64,000 bases of DNA from Ephemerocybe angulata (Eukaryota > Basidiomycota > Agaricomycetes > Agaricales > Psathyrellaceae), in contig JAACJK010000002.1 of assembly GCA_013368325.1 (NCBI GenBank), positions 1,240,001 through 1,304,000 of the forward strand, read 5' to 3'. A program made the translations under genes and the position numbers. This document shows positions 21,377-31,172 of the stretch, one piece after another. Under the pieces are notes generated by a model. That model saw only the letters and a list, made by a program, of their open reading frames with translations. It did no database searches and was not told the origin of the DNA. Within the stretch, counting starts at the first letter, position 1. The number at the start of each line of letters is the position of its first letter.

Positions 21377-21962
21377 TGTAACGTGAATTGGTTACTTTTC
21401 CTTTTTCTTTCTTTTTGTATTTCTTTTATCTTTCTTTTCATTTACCTCTCACTCGTATCTCGTTCGACGTAACTCGGACACTTGTTTAGCTAAGCCTTCT
21501 CGCCCTCAACGGGCATGGCACGAGCGCGAGCGTCTACACTAGCGCTCGACGGTGCGCCACGCGCACGCGAAATCGGGCGCAACCCCGAGTTCGCCGAGGT
21601 TTGATCACGCATCAGCGTAACCTCGCGGTCGCTCAAGCGCGTCCTCAACGACGCGTGAACCTTCCACATAGTTCCTTCTCATTCCTTTTCATTCTATTAC
21701 ATTCCATTTCGTCCCAGATCTTTCCAACATATTCTGGTAGCTAGATATCTACAGTATATAAGAAGTGTTGTAAAGATCTCCCAATTTGATCTCTTTTTGC
21801 CATAACAACGTCACTCTTGACTGTCAGACTTACGCTTGAGCCTTGCTCGCGTCGTCGCATAGTTCGCAGCGTGATTATCTTGGGAAGATATCAATTACAT
21901 TTATTGCTTAGAACTCTCGCGTGTACTCAGGGAGTACACCAACAAATCGGACATCCGATTCA
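21377..21962 (+). repeat. Gypsy-1 3' LTR
   Basis: This is the 586-bp copy of the 4695-5279 LTR, with three substitutions and one extra C. It is preceded by a G-run (CTGGGGGGG) as the likely polypurine tract and followed by the target duplication ATACG (21963-21967). Confidence 0.95.
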
Positions 21963-23153
21963 ATACGGTGTCGTAAGCTCGGGCAAGAGTTCATGGAGCC
22001 ATCGCCGTGCCTGGCGAGCTTCAGACAGGCGAGACCCCGAGTCTTCGGGATAGAAGTGGAGGTTTGGGCGAACATTTGGGTTTGCCATTTCCTATGGGCA
22101 GGTTTAGCGAAATTAGTTGAAAAACGAGCGCCAAATTCAACGTACCTGGGAGAGAATCTGTCCAAGGTCATTCACATAGTACCGATGACCCAACGAGCCC
22201 TGGTACAAGTGGGACTTGATCCCGTACAGCTTCTGGGTGTCTTCACAGAACCGGAGGATTGACTTGGCCGACGAAGCACCTCTCACACCGTTCACGCGAA
22301 GGAGCCACAAGAATAAGTCGGTCTGTTTGTGGGAGAATACAGAACGGGGTAGGTGCAACATGATATCTAAAGTACAGGTCTACAGCAAGTCAGCGTTTGC
22401 ACAAAAAAATGTTGTAGGCCGTTACTTACAAGCTTGTCTGGCCATGGATACCATTCGGGATCCATTCCCAATAGATCCCCCAGTTTCCGACGCTTCGAGG
22501 CTTGGGCGCCGTTGAGATCATCGGTGCTGGTTGTTCCATCATCTAAAAAGTCAGTTAGACAAGATGAATTACTTGAGTCAATGTAGAAACGCACCGTCGT
22601 CTTCGGAGTCGTCGCCCTCATCCTCCACCCCCGATATATCTCCTTCATCCTCAGATGAGGATGAATCAAACACAATATCCTGCACGGCCAGCCCTATCTC
22701 GCGAGCTCGGCCGTGGTCCATTTCCTCAGTGGTCGGATCCATAACAAGGTCTTCGTCTTGTATTGCACGAACGCCCCAGTGTGGCGGCAATGGTGGCGGC
22801 ACTGGGTCAACACGGGGATCTGTCGGGTCTGTGTCGAAGGGATGGGCGAAACTGTCGACGAGCGCGTCGCAAGCGCTGAGAATGAGGCTACGGTCGAGGT
22901 CTGTGTGTTCAAATGCGCCATGAACTGGGGGAGGGGATGCTCGCATTTGGGCGCGAAGCAAACGGTCACGATGGCTTGGTGTTGCTTCGTGCTTTGCGCA
23001 GTGGTGAGGAAGTCGGGGGAGATGGTCCTTGCAAACGGTACAGGTAAAGTACCTCTTGCGGCCGTCGTTGAAGGGGAGCCATACTGTGAGGCGAAGCTCG
23101 CTGTGAGCACTGGCTGTGGGCAGAGGGAAGGAACGACTTGCCTGTTTCGTCAA
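21963..23153 (-). pseudogene. Transposon-type gene of Agaricomycetes, 5' part (resident gene)
   Basis: This is the N-terminal third of the gene whose remainder lies at 951-4694. It reads leftward: a zinc-finger-like start (CTVCKDHLP...HHCAKHE...H, about 23060-22990), a Pro-rich and then acidic segment, a short exon with KRRKLGDLLG...WYPWPDK (about 22510-22440), an exon MLHLPRSVFSHKQTDLFLWL...LGHRYYVNDLGQILSQ (22361-22150), an intron, and an exon MANPNVRPNLHFYPEDSG...SEARQARRWLHEL that runs into the Gypsy-1 LTR. Joining across the ATACG duplication keeps the frame (TTPYARIGEKVYYTF). The start codon is uncertain: 23153 or, with an extra intron, 23178. It is inactivated by the insertion. Confidence 0.72.
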
Positions 23154-24310
23154 CCCCGGGGTTTCTCACCGAGTCCATGATGCTGGTTTGATGGGATTAA
23201 GGTTCTGTCAACCGTCAGCCTTGAGAAGCTGGGAAGCTCAATTGGGTTGGGCGACCGAGGTGAATGCTGAGGGAGTCCGAGCGTAGAGTCTCAGGAGATA
23301 CGAGCAAAGGTGAGACCCAGGATATCCGTCAGTGTATATTGTGGATCACTGTTATTGCATGTGCCGGGCGCCAAATACGGACCTACTCAGGAGCGCGCGC
23401 GGCATATCCGGGGCATCTTTCAACTCCGACGGTCCGCAGGATATCTGAACGTCTGGCCGTGTACCATAAAACATGTCTATACATTAATTTTTTACACTTC
23501 TAAACAGTTCTATATAGATTTATACCTATGTAGAGGTCAGAATGGTGTGTGCGCGCACAGCGGCTGTATAACCGGCTACCAAATCCGGAAGTCGCGGGAA
23601 ATTTCCAGTGAGTAATTCGCTTACAAATTTGATGGAATTACCCGATTTGGCGATTTTGATGCTTACATAGGGTAGGTAGGGTCCCCTTTGAGGTCCGAAA
23701 AAAAAATTTATACGCTAGGTCAGTTTTTTGAAGGCCGGGACCCCCTTGCCCAACCTGATCAAATGCAAACGAGAGTAGAAAATGAAAGCCATTCCCAGCA
23801 CAAGAAGACTTCAAGAGGGGCAGATGCTACTGCTACTGTTACCTTGTGCACTGGGCTCAGGATACCCCTTGAGTGAAGATAGCTTTCCACTTTGGAAATC
23901 CTGACCAAGTACATACAAGTAGAAGGCACTACTCCTCCCATTCCTCTTTCTTCTGACATGTATCATATTATTCTTGGCCAAATCGGCGCCTGCAAACTCA
24001 TACGGTCACGCAGTTAGCCTATCATCGACATCCAGGTCATTAGGCTACAGCTTACCTGGTAAGCCTCCTTCTTCTTTGTAAGTCGTAAAAGGGTCCTCAG
24101 ACCGGACTAATCTGAGATGCAAGGTAATACAAATATGCTATCAAGACACCGTATTCGTGCTCGTTGACAGGAGGCGTTGCCTTCGAACTGGCATGACGAT
24201 GGAGAACTTGGGCTCTCGGTACGAATCACTGCCCCCACACCCGGGTTGGCCGGAAAGCGAGGAAAGAATAGGGCCGGCGCGGGATAACTGTTGAAATTGA
24301 CCGTAAGCTA
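23154..24310. other. Intergenic, no gene seen
   Basis: This AT-richer stretch contains only short scattered open frames without recognisable domains or coding bias. It includes the upstream region of the resident transposon gene. I did not find the terminal repeats of that old element here. Confidence 0.5.
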
Positions 24311-25008
24311 CAGCTATGTCATCAAAAAAGAATGTCCCACCCATATTTGACCCATATCTCACCAACCAAGGGGAGTTTGGTAAAACCTTTTTCAGTGTGA
24401 TTATAAGGTACAATTTAAAGACTTCTGAGCACATTTGCAAATTGCGGTGTTCCCTTCCCTTCCCTCCAGGGGGAAATAATTGTTGTCCCTAAAAGTTGAA
24501 ATTTTCTAGGGCTCATGTAGGCCATGAGATGACCCTGTAGGGTTATAGTGGCATCTTTTAGGTGCAAGGAACTGTTTAAATCATGGTGATCCGTTGAGTA
24601 GTTCATGAGGTATAGTCCTCGCAAGGTGGCCATTTTAGCGCCCAAATGACCAAAATCCATCAAATTTTGATCAAAATGGCCACCTTGTACCCCTTATTGT
24701 ACGCCAACGGCTTGCCCGATTCTCTCCATCTAAATTGTGTTGTATTTAGAATGATAAGCACTATAACATAGGTTCTACGAATAATGGCTATATACCATGG
24801 AGCCAGACATCCAATTTTGGCTGAATCGCAAATACCCCCCTCCGATGGAGGGAAGGCAGAATACATCCCAAAAACAGTGTAGTTAGGTCTTATAGATGCC
24901 AAGGCTCTACTTATGCCAAATAAATTTGTCCCAATCGGCTTTACACAAGCTTTGCCACTGAAAAACGGGTGGGACATTCTTTTTGATGACATTTGGATGA
25001 CATAGCTG
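24311..25008. mobile_element. Non-autonomous Tc1/mariner-type element (MITE)
   Basis: This 698-bp element is flanked by TA on both sides (24309-24310 and 25009-25010). The left end reads CAGCTATGTCATC followed by AAAAAAGAATGTCCCACCC. The right end is its inverse, with an 11-base partial repeat inserted between the two blocks. The TA target and CAG...CTG ends are typical of Tc1/mariner elements. The centre holds a 15-bp perfect inverted repeat (24622-24636 and 24673-24687). No transposase is encoded; the short minus-strand frames inside are not protein-like. Confidence 0.7.
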
Positions 25009-25308
25009 TAGACTCGAGGCCCATCTCATGGTCCCTGGATGAAATCAATAATCACCGGGATCTTGGCATATAGGTCGCATATAATCAACACTATCATAGT
25101 AAAGAAGCATACTTTATCTATCCTCCCGGATGCTACAGTATGGTAGATACCCAAATCATGATATGCCTCCCATCGTTCCTCTAGATAGCCAACTTTAACA
25201 GTGACCTGACATTTACCGAGTTGCCCTTGTTTGGCTGGAGCTGGAGTATAAATGCCTGTGCCCTGCCTACAGCCTTCAGCTATCACAGATGATTATTTCC
25301 ACTCTAAT

Positions 25309-25482
25309 ATGCCTCTCCAAGCTCATCAGACAGAAGCAATTCCCTCAATTAAGGCTCCTTCGGTAGAACCGGAGATGGCGGTCCGCCCCGACGACGAGTT
25401 GTCGGGCTTTCGTCGGGCTCTTTCCCGTCACCAAGCCAATGGAGATTTGACAGCTATGCTGTCATTGACCATCATGTTCTGA
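25309..25482 (+). CDS. Small hypothetical ORF behind a TATA box
   Basis: A 57-codon frame starts 56 bp after the end of a clear TATA box (TATAAAT, 25247-25253). The product is hydrophilic with a short hydrophobic end and has no signal peptide, no Cys pattern and no CAAX end, so it is not an obvious effector or pheromone. It may be the first exon of a longer gene or not a gene at all. The MITE upstream ends at 25008. Confidence 0.2.
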   Translation: MPLQAHQTEAIPSIKAPSVEPEMAVRPDDELSGFRRALSRHQANGDLTAMLSLTIMF

Positions 25483-26317
25483 GTTGTCGTCTCGAGTCTT
25501 GAGGCTCGACGGCCTTTGTTCCGGTCCTCACACCTGGCAGGGCTGACCTGCAGCTTCTATCCTCCTTTCGCAGCGTTCGACCTCTTTGGATATTGCAAGC
25601 CCAAGCTTAAGGGAGGTTCGGAAAACTGATACTACTGTGGGCAGCAGCAATAAGCCGTAGAAGCCAGAAGTAGAGGCGTCTGAGCCTGTCCTAGAACAGC
25701 AACGGAGGGCGGAGTGTACAGCTTGGTGAGTAACTGTGACATGGCACATTTTTTATACTCCAAGGAAGAATCTCTAAACGTGTGAACTAAGTTATAGATA
25801 ACGTTTAAAGTCAGGTTTTCCAGCCAAAGTCGCCCCAAACCGCCAGTGTAGCGATACGCCCCGGATCTTCAGGCTCCACACAGCCTTCTCCTCATCCCCC
25901 GATTGGCGCTTCGAAAGGTGCGCATTCCAGTCCGAACCCATTCCCCAGTACAGGATCTGATCACTTCACACCATTCCGAAGCTTAACGCTCTTCTCCTTC
26001 TTGCTCCTCGTCGCGAAATCCTTTGGCGTCAAACACTATACACCAAGACGCTCCATACCATTTCACCGTGCCGGAGCAGAAGCGCCCATAAACGAAGAAA
26101 ACAGCAATCGAGCAGCTCGAAGCGGAACCGGGGTCCGTTTAGAGAAGCTTCAGGTTTTACATTGATCCCCGGGCGCTAGAAGCGCTCAGTCACACTACAC
26201 GCTCACTGCTGCGCTATAAAGCAGCTCTTCCTCGCACTGTCCCCACCCTAGATTAATATCCACCTCCTTCACATCCCACGACCCGCTCTTCGACTCTCAA
26301 TCCCCAGCTTAGCCCTA
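25483..26317. other. Intergenic, promoter of the 26.3-kb gene
   Basis: No gene is seen. The right end carries a TATA box (TATAAA, 26215-26220) about 100 bp before the next start codon, followed by a pyrimidine-rich stretch typical of fungal 5' UTRs. Confidence 0.5.
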
Positions 26318-27064
26318 ATGACGGAATACGACTACTCCCCCGGCGCCATGCGCGCCCATCTCGCGAAACAAGCCCAGGTGTCTAAATGGGCTAGCAACAC
26401 AGATAAGCAGCACCGAACATACGGCCTTCCAAACCCCTTCGCCCCTTCCAATACACCAAGGCAGAGTGACTTCTACGCCAAGCCTTCGACACCCAGCGAG
26501 GTATACGGGCCTGACAGACCTCCTTCCCCACCGCGCAGTGCGCCGATGGGATTCGGCTACGGTGGCGGATACGGTTATGGGACAGGCGGAGGCTACACAG
26601 GCGGTTACACCTCTCCTCAAGGACCGTCCTCCGCAATGCAACCGACGTGGAATGGCTACGCCTGGGTGTACAACCTACCGCAACAAGCTCAGCCGCTACG
26701 ATACGACACTGGTGGACAAGACCATGGCCACGGAAGTCACCGACGTCACAAGAGCCACCATCGCGATAGACGCAGGTCCGTTTCCAGTCCCCCACCCACC
26801 TACTCGTACAGCTATGGCAAGGCGCCTGCACCACAAATCACCTATGCGCCTCAAACGCAGCAACATGCACAACAGATTATCATATCATCGTCGTCGAGTC
26901 GCAGGCCCAAGTCTCAGCACCGCTCTTCGTTGTTCGGTTCGATCCCGATGTATAGCGCTCAAGTTCAGGCCCTCGTCAGTCCTCCCTTATATGCAGTTCC
27001 TCCAGCAGTTATTGTGGATGGGGCGAAGCGAAAGGGAGGTAAGCTCAGGAAGGACAGACATTGA
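26318..27064 (+). CDS. Low-complexity hypothetical protein (Gly/Tyr- and His/Arg-rich)
   Basis: This is a single-exon frame of 248 residues that I cannot assign to a family. After a 70-residue Pro/Ser-rich start comes a Gly/Tyr repeat (about 77-100, FGYGGGYGYGTGGGYTGGY), a His/Arg-rich cluster (about 138-155, GHGHGSHRRHKSHHRDRRR), a Tyr/Ser/Pro stretch and a short hydrophobic patch near 215-235 before a basic end. It is probably largely disordered; Gly/Tyr plus Arg content is seen in RNA-binding or phase-separating proteins, which is only a suggestion. A TATA box lies about 100 bp upstream and the ATG context (CCTAATGA) is ordinary. Confidence 0.6.
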   Translation: MTEYDYSPGAMRAHLAKQAQVSKWASNTDKQHRTYGLPNPFAPSNTPRQSDFYAKPSTPSEVYGPDRPPSPPRSAPMGFGYGGGYGYGTGGGYTGGYTSPQGPSSAMQPTWNGYAWVYNLPQQAQPLRYDTGGQDHGHGSHRRHKSHHRDRRRSVSSPPPTYSYSYGKAPAPQITYAPQTQQHAQQIIISSSSSRRPKSQHRSSLFGSIPMYSAQVQALVSPPLYAVPPAVIVDGAKRKGGKLRKDRH

Positions 27065-27217
27065 GCGTTCAGGTGGTTTGGAAGATCGGATACAACTTGG
27101 ATACAACTCATTGGCAGCGTGTGGACCATGGATGATCTAATGTTATAGCGTAGACATATGTATAAGATTATACTTTAGATTACGCACGTCGATAGATAAT
27201 GATCAATCGTCCTTCAC

Positions 27218-29474
27218 CTACGTCCTTGAAAACCAGTCCGTCATCGTTTGTGCAATATAGTTTCCGTCAACCCAAGAGTAAGCGTTGCCCAATGGGGTGC
27301 GCTCTCTCCTTCCTGCTGTCGCTCTATTTAAGGATAAACAGATGAACCTGGTTTAGATTTACAAACTCACCGCGACTCCATCATACTGCTGACGATTTTA
27401 AGCTTGCTCTCCGGATTCGCGGAGTCTGTGAGCTCCACCGTCGCAGTAAGGTAAACAGCCTCTAGACCATACGGTACAATCGCCTGCACCATGCGGAACG
27501 AGGACGAGTCGTCCGAACGCGACTCTTCCAGGGCTGCAGCCACCAGGTCGCCAAAGCGCTTTCGAAGGTGCTTCGGTACGCCCGGCTGGAACTCTGCGAC
27601 GAAATCCCTGATGGTCGATGTCTGCATGTCGACTGGGTACCCTCGTAGATCAACAATGGCGATCGAGGGTTCCGCTGTGCTGGAAGATGCGATAGCATGG
27701 CCCCGCCGATTCTTCAGGCTTTCTTGAAGTTCGCGCATCATTACTGAAAGATGTCGCGCTCGTAGTCGTTGGCGATAGCGACGTTCTTCTTGGCATTCGT
27801 CTGAATGGGAATGAGTAAGGTCCAGAGATCGATATGAGCGATTCTACCATGATATTCCTGCCTCGAGGTCCGACATTCGTCCCTATGTCTTGCGATCCAG
27901 TCCTCTCTCTGGCAAGTAGACGAACAATAGACGACCGACTGACACTTGGAGCACGATTTGGAGTTGAGGGGAACGGCGGTAGCTCGATGCTAGAGGGAGG
28001 GGAGGTCAAACAACGTCAACTTGATCTGACGATCCACGCACCGAAATATTGTCGCAGAACGGTACTTTTCGAGTAACCAACTTGAACGCCTCCTTTCGAT
28101 CTATGCAGAGAGCCAGCATTTCGTTCCTCGCCTCAACAAGCGGAATCTTCACCCCTCGTCTTGCTGGTGGGGCTCCCCATTCAGGGTTGCCGAATATCAG
28201 CAGATGAAGCATCTTGACCGCCTTGGGGAATACGAGCGACGTCTTAACCAGGTCGACCAGGTTCTCCAACTTGGCCTCTATTTCTGGGGACCGACCCCTC
28301 ATTTTGAGCAGGAACGCGATAGACCCTATCATTTCGCCCTGGCTGAAAGAGTCGAGCAGGTTCCAGGTCAACGATCCCGAGCCGTTGAGCACCCATTGTG
28401 AGAAGACGAAGATGTGCAAGTCCAAGACACGTTCGCAGTAGCTCTGGCGGAGGCCGTCGTCCACGCGGGCGAGTAGCAGCCTGGACAGGGTGCGAGTGTG
28501 CAGGAGGACCGGGCTCGAGTTCACGATATCGGCGCGGAACAAGTCGGGGTGTTCGACGAGGAGGTACTGCGTCAGCTGGATGATGCTGTCGGTGCTGGCG
28601 ACGAGCTTGTGGTAGTTCTTCGAGTCTTGCTTACCCTGGGCCATAGCCTGCAGCAGACAACCACGCGCGAAGAGTCTTGCGACGAACGCCCTCTTGTCGC
28701 ACGGCGTCGGGGTCGTAAAAAGGCGCTGAATGAGCAGCGAAGGGCGCTCGCGTGTACCATCCCTCGCAAACTTGAGGATAACGTCGATAATCGCGCACCC
28801 TGCCTTGTCCTGGAACCGGTGGTGGCTCAGAAACAGTGGCTTCTCTTCGCCGTCGAGGGTGGACCATAGGACGAGAGCAATGTCGATGGCGATAGGATTC
28901 GCGAGGATGGAGGCTTCTATGTCAGGATGCATCTCCATGAGGCCACGAAGGGCCCCCGAGATCCAAATGAAGCTGGGCTCCTGAGGCTCCACGGGCTCGC
29001 TCGTGTCGATGGCCCCAGGTCGGTGCCCCAAGTCGACCAACATCCAATCCAAGAGAACGGGTAACTTCATCTTGAGGACGTCTAAGGTCGGCTCCAGTTC
29101 CTCTGCCTTCATTCGGCAGCCAATAGGCGCCATGTAGACCGACGTGAGCGCCATCCCACAAGTCTCCTTGGCGAAACGCAGATGCGGTGGGAGCCCCTTC
29201 CCTGCCGCCATATGTTCGACGATGGAAGCATGGAGGTCGGGCCGTATGGATGAGATTACAGCTTTGAATAGCTCGGCGGTGTACTGCTTCATGTCATGCA
29301 TGAGCGCGAAAATGAGCTTGCTCACGCAAGTGCGGTTTCCGCGAGTTGCGCCATCGAGGAGATCCTACAATTCTGAGGGTGGTTAGAGTAAGATCTTAGA
29401 CTAGTTGTATGAAGACTGACCTCGAGTGGTTGGGGCGGCTCGTTTTTCTGAAGAATTATCCCTCTTCTCGACAT
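27218..29474 (-). CDS. MYND-type zinc finger protein, paralogue A
   Basis: Five exons (29474-29421, 29364-28042, 27989-27848, 27800-27371, 27323-27218) close in frame to 684 residues. Exon 1 is an 18-residue start. Exon 2 encodes an all-helical domain of about 440 residues ending CDNIS. Exon 3 encodes the rest of the MYND finger (CSKCQSVVYCSSTCQREDW...H...C), which normally mediates protein-protein contacts. The position matching the second zinc ligand is His here, while the other four paralogues have Cys. The C-terminal exon is more diverged than in B-E and lacks the W-Y-S-H motif. It lies opposite in orientation to the other four, 1.7 kb from paralogue B with an FKBP gene between. Confidence 0.8.
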
Positions 29475-29693
29475 TTCCGCTACTGAAAACCAAGGAGAAG
29501 GAGGAGTAGCAGGAAGAGAGGGAGAAAAGTCGCGACGCGTCGGAACAAAAACATAAATGAATGTCGGTTATGTAAGCGTGATATTTCGATTCTGGGAGAT
29601 GGCGATCTTTTTCTTCACGTTCAAAACCAAGGTAAGTGAATGAGATTTGAGAAAGCACTATCGTACATGGAAAGTGGTTGAGGACACGTTTTC

Positions 29694-30384
29694 TCACAGC
29701 TCTGATTTACCAGGAGAGCTGGCTACCGGCGCTTTCCTTTTCAAAGATTTGAGTTCAATCTCATATATCGCCGCTTCTCCATCTGTATAATTGTTCAGCC
29801 AGCGAGAATTGAGGCGAGACGACAGATACACATACTGAAGGTGAGATCTCCGGGAATGCTAAGTTTCCTTCTTTCCCCTAGGCACATCTTAGACAAGCCC
29901 TCCTCCCAACCAGGCATCACCTTTCCAACACCGACTGTGGCCCCAATTAGACGGGCCAGAGTAATATCTAAATATATGAGGGACATACGGGTGAACTTGA
30001 GAGGTTCTGGCTTTCCGATACTAATATGGTGATAATCAGGGTGAATTCAATCCAACAGAACTATGGCATATACTCACTTTGTATCGAAAACTGTGTCAGG
30101 ATCAGTGTAGAATGCGCCGCTCTACCGTGTGCGAGTCAATCTCACCTGGGCTGAGCTGTAGTGGTTGATATACGCACGTATATCACAGATAATTCGTCTC
30201 CTTTCCTCGACTTCTTAGCATTCTTCTTGTGACACGCCGCGGGCTCGTATGTCGTCTCTATCTTCAACTTCTTCGGTTTCTTGGGCCCCGACGATTGATC
30301 AGCCAGCACCGATACCGGGCCCTCTAGCAGGAGGCCGAAGAGTGGAATACAGCAGTAGAGGAGCCAGTTTGACCTTGCGACCAT
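29694..30384 (-). CDS. FKBP-type peptidyl-prolyl isomerase, secretory pathway (FKBP2-like)
   Basis: Five exons (30384-30178, 30121-30078, 30020-29989, 29934-29836, 29782-29694) close in frame to 156 residues. A hydrophobic signal peptide covers about residues 1-28, followed by a Lys-rich stretch and an FKBP fold: GDELSVIYSGAFYTDP...VFDT, then the active-site VGKVMPGWEEGLSKMCLGERRKL and a shortened IPGDLTF region before the end. The enzyme isomerises X-Pro bonds during folding, and the signal peptide places it in the ER. The chain ends KSEL, close to the K/HDEL retrieval signal. The usual YG after the IP..L motif is replaced by an N-G-E-A-A sequence through the last intron. Confidence 0.85.
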
Positions 30385-31172
30385 AATAATAACGTGTAGT
30401 GAGCAGACGTGATGAGGATGCCAGTACCATTGGCTGAACGATGTATTAGTATAGTGATGGATAATCTCCGCAGAAGTATCGGCGTTCTTAAATGCTTCTG
30501 CAACGTGTGGGATAATGCATCAACGACGTGGTCTTTTCCCATAGTACGCTTCTCACCTCGTCTTCTCTTATACTTTTAGCCTCGAGATGGCGATGGAAGA
30601 AGGTTCGATATAAAGTGAGTCGGTGCTCGGACGAGGGTTTGATTGTGACAGTTGTTATCTCCGCTAGTAATATATTCGGGCCCAGCGGGCGCTTATTCAA
30701 TGAACGCCGATCTTGAACGTCGTTCGAACAGGCATGAAGACAGGGCGCAGAACCTCAACTAGATACTTGCAACTTCCAATCAAACTGCAGTGTCTTCTCT
30801 GCCGTTCATTTGAACGATTAATACATTGCGGCCAGTGGAGCATGCCAGTATGAGGCTCAACGGTACCCACATTGTGTGTGTCGACAGGTTATCTTTTGCT
30901 GAAGATATTTAGGTCGATATAAAGGATCAGGTCCTTCAGCTGGCCTCGACTCTCCGTCGAACTGCTATTGCACTTCTTAGAATCCGCGACTTGCAGCCCT
31001 CGGCATTCTCCGAGTAAGATGTGCACATGTTTGCCTTAAGCTTTAGATCTGATTGCGCTTGGATTGTGCCATGCTGGCGTCTTGGTTAGAACCACCATCT
31101 ACCGACCCTCAAATATACGGTACGCTCGTTAATACTGTATAGAGATACTCTTTGAGCATTTCACTTTCAAGG
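30385..31172. other. Intergenic between FKBP and MYND-B genes
   Basis: This is the shared upstream region of two divergent genes. No further gene is seen; the short open frames lack domains. A TATA-like GATATAAAG lies near 30913 on the plus strand. Confidence 0.4.

Larger units (their letters stand above)
4695..21962 (+). mobile_element. Ty3/Gypsy chromodomain LTR retrotransposon, Gypsy-1 (interrupted)
   Basis: This is a complete LTR retrotransposon of 17,268 bp, of which 7,489 bp plus a 5-bp duplication belong to Gypsy-2; its own length is about 9.8 kb. It is bounded by LTRs that start TG and end CA and is flanked by the 5-bp target duplication ATACG at 4690-4694 and 21963-21967. The order is 5' LTR, gag, protease-RT-RNase H-integrase-chromodomain (pol), an extra ORF, then the 3' LTR, which is Ty3/Gypsy order. 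The two LTRs differ by three substitutions and one single-base indel over about 585 bp, so insertion was fairly recent. The target is an exon of the resident minus-strand transposon gene. Gypsy-2 splits pol, so this copy cannot now make integrase. Confidence 0.95.

Noticed and set aside
22713..23180. 155-codon plus-strand frame
   Set aside because: It is antisense to the zinc-finger-like N-terminal exon of the resident transposon gene, whose conserved blocks read on the minus strand.
24141..24992. Minus-strand frames of 82-110 codons
   Set aside because: They lie largely inside the Tc1/mariner-type MITE and show no similarity to a DDE transposase (no D..D/E core recognised).
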